From: Flavobacteriaceae bacterium
GTDB taxonomy: Bacteria > Bacteroidota > Bacteroidia > Flavobacteriales > Flavobacteriaceae
NCBI GenBank assembly: GCA_003564185.1
Contig: PXFS01000023.1
Location: 1 to 64,000 of the forward strand
Length of the DNA: 64,000 nt
Direction of reading: 5' to 3'
The position numbers and the translations under genes are program-made. The notes under the pieces were generated by a model that was given only the letters and a program-made list of their open reading frames with translations, did not search any database and had not been told where the DNA came from. Of the stretch, positions 57,101 to 64,000 are shown piece after piece (position 1 is the first letter of the stretch; every line of letters begins with the position of its first letter).

Positions 57101-57433
57101 TTTTTTACAGCCACTTCCTTCATAGGGATGATTGCCCTTGCCGGAATAATGGTTCGAAATTCGGTATTGCTCATCGATTTTATTGAAATTCGCCTAAACG
57201 ACGGCATTCCTTTCAAGCAAGCCATCATTGAAGCGGGAGCCGTACGAACAACGCCTATTCTATTGACGGCAGGAACCGTTGTTATTGGAGCGGTAGCCAT
57301 TTTATTCGATCCTATTTTTCAGGGATTAGCCCTATCGCTCATGGGTGGAACCATTGTTTCAACCTTCTTAACATTATTGGTAGTTCCGTTAGTGTACTAT
57401 GTAGTTATGAGGAAAAAGTATCAGAAATCTTAA
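54188..57433 (+). CDS. RND efflux transporter permease subunit (AcrB/HAE family)
   Basis: 1081 aa; GYPGASPKEVENRV, GIVVDDSIIITENMHRH, repeated TM bundles. Confidence 0.95.
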   Translation: MKNGIAGKLANAFLTSKITILLMVVFLAVGIYASLLIPREEEPQIDVPMADIFVGYPGASPKEVENRVMLPLERIISNIDGVEYVYSTSMKEQGMLIVQFYVGEDIERSYVKLHNEIMRHMDLMPQGVTQPLIKTRSIDDVPVLGISLFSETYDDYQLNQLANELIVEIEKVENVSTTQTIGGRSKQLQIELNHQLMANYGLDILKVTEMIQANHSQASSGNIQKNDEEIRISAGNFLSTPEDLQQVIVGTFQQQPVYLHQIAQVSEGPETPKNYVSFGYGAGVNAQQEMPSSYPAVTISVAKRKGADAMQVAEAIVAQKEGWEKYIIPEEVKLEITRNYGETASDKVSDLLFNLLSAIIAVTLVVMLSMGWRGGLVVFISVPITFALTMLSYYLFDYTLNRITLFALIFITGIVVDDSIIITENMHRHFKMKKMSLRKAAIYAINEVGNPTILAAFIVIASVLPMAFVSGLMGPYMSPMPIGASITMILSLFIALTIVPYLAYHFLKKDGKQLTDDEEENEVEELETYTFGEEDKDLQQTKIYKLYNKIQRPMLESRAKRWGFIGGITLLLLASVFLFLNQSVLVKMLPFDNKNEFQIVIDLPEGTTLERTNAVTQEIAAYVKNRPEVVNYQTYVGTASPITFNGLVRHYDLRNEVRMADIQVNITHKDSRSEQSHDIAKTFREDVQKIGDAYGANIKIVEVPPGPPVLSTIVAEVYGPDYNEQINIARNIKEILSETQDVVDIDWRVEADQKELHFEINRERASLEGIAPAQLVNAMQLSLGEHAIAQAYRENSNQNVGIVFTTKNEDKADLDQLLQLKVIAENRNAVEIGDLVKVVEQPIEKSIFRKNKRRVVYVTAEMAGDLESPVYAILGMEKYLKDMHLPEGYSIEELYTEIPVDTDDYSVKWDGEWQITLEVFRDLGIAFIGVIFIIYMLIVGWFQSFRSPIVMMIAIPLSLVGIILAHWIFGAFFTATSFIGMIALAGIMVRNSVLLIDFIEIRLNDGIPFKQAIIEAGAVRTTPILLTAGTVVIGAVAILFDPIFQGLALSLMGGTIVSTFLTLLVVPLVYYVVMRKKYQKS

Positions 57434-57528
57434 AAGTTATTGGCGTGAAATAATTTTTTTTTTCAATACGTCATTGAATCTTGAATACAGTAGAGATTTA
57501 ATTACGAGCATATAATTATATCTAAGTT

Positions 57529-57572
57529 TTTTAAAAGGATATGTAATTTTTTTATTGCATATCCTTTTAAAA
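57529..57572. terminator. bidirectional terminator-like hairpin
   Basis: TTTTAAAAGGATATG ... CATATCCTTTTAAAA, 15-bp perfect arms between convergent genes. Confidence 0.8.
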
Positions 57573-57584
57573 TGATTGAAATGT

Positions 57585-59075
57585 TTAATATTTAGCTGGT
57601 CCAGAATAGGATTCTTCCATAGTCTCAAGGATAAAAGTTCTTACATCCTCATTCGATTTTTTCAAGTCCTCTCTTCGTAAATACATCATATGGCCACTTT
57701 CATAAGCTTTAAATTCAAACCGATCATTTAGTTTACCACTTTCATCTATATGCCACATGTTGTACTTGGCGTTAAAATAGGTTGTAGCTCCATCAAAATA
57801 ACCTGCTTGAATTAAAACTCTTAGGTTTGGGTTTTGGGTCATAGCTCTTCTTAACTGTTTTCCAGTATTATTGTTTTTTGTTCTGTCCCAAGGATAAACA
57901 TTGCCAAACATAAGGTATTCTGCTGAAGTCTCTATTTTTAAATCATTCCTTAAGTAATAATTAATTGCAGGAGTAAATGAATGAAGCCATGAACTCAATT
58001 CAGCATTGTATTCTGGTTTATCTCCAGCTTCTTTTTCATCAGTGCCCTTATATCTTGAATCTAATCTTCCAATAGTATATCCTTCTTCTCTCAATAATTC
58101 TTTCCAAAAATAATTAAAAGGTAATTCTAAATTATGCTGTAGATAAACTTGTTGATCAATACCAGTTAACTTTTCCATTTCTTCAGTTAATTTCAATCGT
58201 TCAACATTGCTCAAAGAGTTGCCTCTAACTAAAGCAGGTGTTAGTTGGTTGATGGCAAATTCTTCAGATTGGGCTAATACTTCTTCAAGTTCTAAAGATT
58301 GAAGATTTGCAGGGAGTTTCTCATGGTACCATGCAGCAGCTGTAAAGTAAGGAATTCTATTTGCTATTTCTACAGGTCCATTTCTGTCCATTCCTAGTTC
58401 AGTTGGAGAAACAAGAATAACCCCATTTAGGTACATCCAATGAGAATTTTGTAGTTGATAGGCTAAGCCTGAAACACGAGTAGTTCCATAACTTTCGCCA
58501 ATCAAGTATTTAGGAGAAAGCCATCGGTTTTGGTTAGTGATAAATTGAGAAATCCATTTAGCTAAGTAACTTACGTCTTCCTGAACACCAAAAAATTGCT
58601 CTTTTTTTATATTTCCATTTTCATCTTTGTAGCCTCTTGAATAACCAGTATTTATCGGGTTTACATACACAATATCAGCAACATCTAAAATGCTGTAAGG
58701 GTTTTCTTTTACACCATAAGGTTGTACGGGAAAGCCTTCATCATCTATATTTAAGATGCGTGGTCCAGTATAGGCTATATTCATCCAAACTGATGCTGAA
58801 CCTGGTCCACCATTAAATGAAATTACTAATGGTCTATTATTATCACTTTTGTTGTTTGTTCTTTGATAATAGGTGTAAAATAAACTTCCTATAGCTTCAT
58901 CTTTTGAATCAAATACTTCTTGAAATCCAGCTTCAGCAGAATATTCAATTTTTGTTCCATTGATATTAATACGATGGTTAGTTACATTAGGTTCGTTTTG
59001 AAAATTTGGCTCTTGGCTATAAAATGAAGTTTGAAGAATAAAAATTGTAAAAATGGTGTAAATTGAAATACGCAT
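57585..59075 (-). CDS. S10 family serine carboxypeptidase-like peptidase (secreted)
   Basis: 496 aa; NGGPGSASVWM, LIGESYGTTR, ESGHMMYLR. Confidence 0.92.
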   Translation of the reverse strand: MRISIYTIFTIFILQTSFYSQEPNFQNEPNVTNHRININGTKIEYSAEAGFQEVFDSKDEAIGSLFYTYYQRTNNKSDNNRPLVISFNGGPGSASVWMNIAYTGPRILNIDDEGFPVQPYGVKENPYSILDVADIVYVNPINTGYSRGYKDENGNIKKEQFFGVQEDVSYLAKWISQFITNQNRWLSPKYLIGESYGTTRVSGLAYQLQNSHWMYLNGVILVSPTELGMDRNGPVEIANRIPYFTAAAWYHEKLPANLQSLELEEVLAQSEEFAINQLTPALVRGNSLSNVERLKLTEEMEKLTGIDQQVYLQHNLELPFNYFWKELLREEGYTIGRLDSRYKGTDEKEAGDKPEYNAELSSWLHSFTPAINYYLRNDLKIETSAEYLMFGNVYPWDRTKNNNTGKQLRRAMTQNPNLRVLIQAGYFDGATTYFNAKYNMWHIDESGKLNDRFEFKAYESGHMMYLRREDLKKSNEDVRTFILETMEESYSGPAKY

Positions 59076-59365
59076 AACGTGTAAATTTAAAAAATGAAAT
59101 GTAAGTTAATCAATTGAGTAGGCATAATTCATTTCAAAATTTTATAAAAAATTTAAAGCCTAACCGTTATTTTAAAGTTTTGAATTTTTTTTCTAGTTAC
59201 TAATTTGCCTCCTGTATAGTGTAGAAAGCTTCAAACACTATGATTTATTAGGTGAAACAGTTTTTTGTATGGTTTAAGTAGTGTTTTTAAATTATTTTTT
59301 ACGATTTATTAACCCTACTTTGCAATAAATTAATTTTGCAATATGCAAAACAAAAATATTTTAAA

Positions 59366-60712
59366 ATGAAAAAATTTACTATTACACTTTTTATGATGAC
59401 TTGCTTAATGGCAATTGGTCAAAATGGTCCTATCGATTTTGAAGATGATGGAATCGGCGCCGACTGGACTTGGACAGTATTTGAAAATGAATCAAATCCT
59501 GATTTAGAAATAATTGATAATCCAGATCCATCAGGGATCAATACTTCCGATAAAGTAGCTCAATTTACAGCTTTAGAAGCTGGACAACCATTCGCTGGAT
59601 GTGAATCGCAAAGTGGAGGCATGGATTTAGGTCCTTTTACTTGGGACGATGACAATAGAATTATTACTATTATGGTATGGAAGTCAGAAATTAGTAATGT
59701 AGGAATTAAATTTGCCAACCCTGCTGGATGGGCTCAACCAGAATTATTAGTTTCTAACACTGTAACTAACGAATGGGAAGAGCTAACATTTGATTTTTCA
59801 GATTATATTAATCCACCTGATGGAGAAGGAGGACCCTTAGATCAAATTATTGTTTTTCCAGATTTTCAAAATAGAGATAGTGACAATGTAGTATACTTTG
59901 ATAATATTTCTTTTGGTGAACATAATGACAATTCTGAACCAGGAGACGAAGAACCTATGGAGCCTGCTCCAACACCCACAGAAGATGAGGAGGATGTATA
60001 TAGCTTATTTAGCAATGCATACACAGACAATCCTGTAGACACATGGTTAACTGAATGGTCTCAGGCACAGTTGGAAGATCTTCAAATTCAAGGTGTGGAC
60101 ACTAAACGCTATTTCAATCTTGACTTTGCTGGAGCAGAAACTTTTGGAGCTCCTGTTGATGCAACAGAATATGATTTCTTTCACGTTGATGTATGGTCAA
60201 ACAATGCTGAATTATTTAGGGTTAAGTTAGCCAACTTTATTGGGGAAGATTTAGATAATGAAGGTGAGATTGCTTTTGAAATAGCAAACAACGAATGGGT
60301 AAGTTTAGAAATACCTTTAGCAGATTTCGCAGATGCAGACCTTGTTACAGATCCAAGTAATCTTTTGACGAATAGAGATGCTATTTCTCAGATTATTTTC
60401 TCTGGAACACCAACAGGTTCTTTAGAAGTTTACATCGATAATGTTTACTTTAGCAAAGAAAGTTTATCTAGTGAAGAATTTGAGGCTGAAGTTGGTTTTT
60501 CAATGTATCCAAACCCTGCTAGAAATGTATTAACTATTGAGTCTAAACTTCAAGTTGATGAAGTGAAAATATTTGATATTTCAGGAAGGTTGGTGAAATC
60601 TGTTCAACAGGTAAATACAACATTAGATATTTCTGATCTAAAAGATGGTGTTTATATGGTATCTTCTAAGATAGGAGATCACATGGTGGTTAGAAAATTA
60701 ATTAAGCAATAA
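59366..60712 (+). CDS. T9SS type A sorting domain-containing secreted protein with two carbohydrate-binding-like domains
   Basis: Signal peptide MKKFTITLFMMTCLMAIGQ; C-terminal SMYPNPARNVLTIES...VRKLIKQ; two copies of a ...VYFDNISFGE/VYIDNVYFSKE beta-sandwich end. Confidence 0.87.
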   Translation: MKKFTITLFMMTCLMAIGQNGPIDFEDDGIGADWTWTVFENESNPDLEIIDNPDPSGINTSDKVAQFTALEAGQPFAGCESQSGGMDLGPFTWDDDNRIITIMVWKSEISNVGIKFANPAGWAQPELLVSNTVTNEWEELTFDFSDYINPPDGEGGPLDQIIVFPDFQNRDSDNVVYFDNISFGEHNDNSEPGDEEPMEPAPTPTEDEEDVYSLFSNAYTDNPVDTWLTEWSQAQLEDLQIQGVDTKRYFNLDFAGAETFGAPVDATEYDFFHVDVWSNNAELFRVKLANFIGEDLDNEGEIAFEIANNEWVSLEIPLADFADADLVTDPSNLLTNRDAISQIIFSGTPTGSLEVYIDNVYFSKESLSSEEFEAEVGFSMYPNPARNVLTIESKLQVDEVKIFDISGRLVKSVQQVNTTLDISDLKDGVYMVSSKIGDHMVVRKLIKQ

Positions 60713-60734
60713 TTCTATTGCTTAATTCATATTA

Positions 60735-60767
60735 AAAAGCCCGTTGCAAAATTTGCAACGGGCTTTT
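60735..60767. terminator. bidirectional intrinsic terminator
   Basis: AAAAGCCCGTTGCAAA-A-TTTGCAACGGGCTTTT. Confidence 0.92.
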
Positions 60768-60790
60768 GTTATTTGTATTGAATTTGTGAA

Positions 60791-62443
<1,653 letters not shown>

Positions 62444-62462
62444 TTAGTTTTACAAGAAATTA

Positions 62463-62738
62463 TTAAACAATTGCAAGAATGTCATCTTCTCTCATAATGA
62501 GATAATCAGTACCTTCAAGTTTTAATTCTGTACCTGCATATTTACCATATAATACCATGTCTCCTTCTTTTACAGTCATGGTGTGGTCTTTTTTTCCATT
62601 TCCAACAGCTACTACTTTACCTCTTTGTGGTTTCTCTTTTGCTGTTTCTGGAATAATAATTCCAGAAGCCGTCTTTGTTTCAGCGGCTTGTGGCTCAACA
62701 AGCACTCGATCTGCTAATGGTTTAATATTTATTGCCAT
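62463..62738 (-). CDS. groES: Co-chaperonin GroES
   Basis: 91 aa; [42 protein letters not shown]. Confidence 0.98.
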   Translation of the reverse strand: MAINIKPLADRVLVEPQAAETKTASGIIIPETAKEKPQRGKVVAVGNGKKDHTMTVKEGDMVLYGKYAGTELKLEGTDYLIMREDDILAIV

Positions 62739-62812
62739 AATTCTTATTTTAAAGTTACAGTTTTAGCATTACCAAAAATATGCCATTTAATAAAGGCTGA
62801 CAGATAATAAAC

Positions 62813-62846
62813 AAAAATGCCAGCTTTATGACAAGCTGGCATTTTT
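62813..62846. terminator. bidirectional intrinsic terminator between secG and groES
   Basis: AAAAATGCCAGCTT-TATGAC-AAGCTGGCATTTTT. Confidence 0.92.
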
Positions 62847-62865
62847 ACATATTATTTATGACGAA

Positions 62866-63198
62866 TTATTCCATAGGAGGTAATTCGCTTTCTGGCATTT
62901 GTTGTGTATTTTCTACCGGAGCATTTCCTCCATCTCTAAGTATTTTTGAATCTGTGCTTGTAGATTGCATGATACTTACATTAGAAAATAAAATCAGCGC
63001 CAATAACAGAGTTGCTAACACCCAAGTACTTTTATCTAAAAAGTCTGAAGTCTGCTTCACACCACCAATTTGTTGGCCTCCACCTCCACCAAATGAAGAT
63101 GATAAACCGCCTCCTTTTGGGTTTTGAACCATGATGACTACGACTAACAAAAATGATACAATAAGTATCAATACTAAAAATATGGAAAATACACTCAT
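62866..63198 (-). CDS. secG: Preprotein translocase subunit SecG
   Basis: 110 aa; VVVIMVQNPKGGGLSSSFGGGGGQQIGGVKQTSDFLDKSTW. Confidence 0.93.
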   Translation of the reverse strand: MSVFSIFLVLILIVSFLLVVVIMVQNPKGGGLSSSFGGGGGQQIGGVKQTSDFLDKSTWVLATLLLALILFSNVSIMQSTSTDSKILRDGGNAPVENTQQMPESELPPME

Positions 63199-63989
63199 TA
63201 CTTTTCTTTTTCTATAATTTGTTCTATCCTTTCAATTTGATTTGCAAATAAACTACTTTTTTCGGGATTATTCAAAATTAATATGTTATAAGCTTGAATT
63301 GCTTTGTCATATCTTTTTTGTTCTTCATAAACTTTGGCTAAGGTTTCCGTCATTAACTGCCCTGAAGGCATGGTTTTAGGAGTGTTTTTCTTGATTTGAG
63401 TTCCCTCTTTTTTAGTTTCAATTTTTGGGTTTTTTGCTAAAAAATTATTGATAAGATCAAACTTTCTTCTACTTTCCTCGTTAAAATCGAGGTTTTCATT
63501 TTTGTCTGAATTAGGAATATTTAAGCCTGAATTCCTCTCAATGGGTTTCATTTGTGTAATTTTCAACCATTCATTAAATGAATGTTGATCATTACTATTA
63601 AACTTTAGCCTTTGCTCTTTTTCATTGATCGAAGAGGCTTTTTCAAAAAGATTTGGATCTGTTATTTGATCTGGTGTGTTGATATCCATGATTAAATCTT
63701 CCTCTTCTATTTTTTGGTTTTCTTTTATCGAATAAGCAGTCTCTATTTGTTCGAATTCTTCTTCAGTAATAAAATCAAATAGTATTTCACGGTCTGAAGT
63801 TTGAGTGGCTGTTTTTTTTAAATGGATATTGTACAAAGGATGATTACTTGCATATAGAAGCTTTAAGTATACACTTGATAACGATTGGAAGTATGGAAAT
63901 TCATAAATTACTTGCTGAATTTCAGTACTTAACTTCCTATCCATTATTTTTGGATTTTCAAGTATATTTAAAATTAATTCCTTTTTCAT
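63198..63989 (-). CDS. TPR-like hypothetical protein
   Basis: C-terminal SGQLMTETLAKVYEEQKRYDKAIQAYNILILNNPEKSSLFANQI; ATG at 63989 preferred, overlapping a possible upstream TAA stop. Confidence 0.75.
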   Translation of the reverse strand: MKKELILNILENPKIMDRKLSTEIQQVIYEFPYFQSLSSVYLKLLYASNHPLYNIHLKKTATQTSDREILFDFITEEEFEQIETAYSIKENQKIEEEDLIMDINTPDQITDPNLFEKASSINEKEQRLKFNSNDQHSFNEWLKITQMKPIERNSGLNIPNSDKNENLDFNEESRRKFDLINNFLAKNPKIETKKEGTQIKKNTPKTMPSGQLMTETLAKVYEEQKRYDKAIQAYNILILNNPEKSSLFANQIERIEQIIEKEK

Positions 63990-64000
63990 TACCAATTTGC

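Noticed and set aside
54717-57300. Short ORFs overlapping the RND permease
   Set aside because: Shadow ORFs of a 1081-aa conserved gene
62739-62865. CIRCE (HrcA operator) upstream of groES
   Set aside because: No TTAGCACTC-N9-GAGTGCTAA motif; only a TTAGCATT fragment, insufficient

Overview
64 kb of chromosomal core sequence from a Bacteroidota/Flavobacteriia bacterium, judged from AT-rich DNA, TAnnTTTG promoters, gliding/T9SS genes and ribosomal gene order. Contents in order: partial MATE transporter, murF, gldJ, porU-porV, cdd, pyruvate dehydrogenase pdhA and E2, SCO protein, orphan histidine kinase, lpxB, M28 peptidase, SDR, SprT-like, a mannose-1-phosphate guanylyltransferase broken by one in-frame TAA, DUF389, an IS256-family element, a metY-metX-hom operon, the merged str/S10/spc/alpha ribosomal cluster (rpsL to rplQ), carA, eno, gltA, DUF4399, azurin-like protein, a TolC/MFP/RND efflux operon, S10 peptidase, a T9SS-sorted protein, groEL/groES, secG and a TPR-like protein. 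The most notable observation is the metY leader. A SAM-I (S-box) riboswitch is followed by a Met-rich mini-ORF (MMMSMRMQ, 5 Met of 8). The end of that mini-ORF is perfectly complementary over 12 nt to the 5' arm and loop of an intrinsic terminator just before metY. This looks like SAM sensing combined in tandem with a ribosome-mediated methionine attenuator. Other items: the in-frame nonsense codon, a 34-bp perfect palindrome in the transposase C-terminus, REP-like and TACTTAAT repeats in the RND operon spacers, and hairpins at rpsJ/rplC and rpsK/rpsD junctions that could be ribosomal leaders or attenuators. All calls are by reading; no database search was run.
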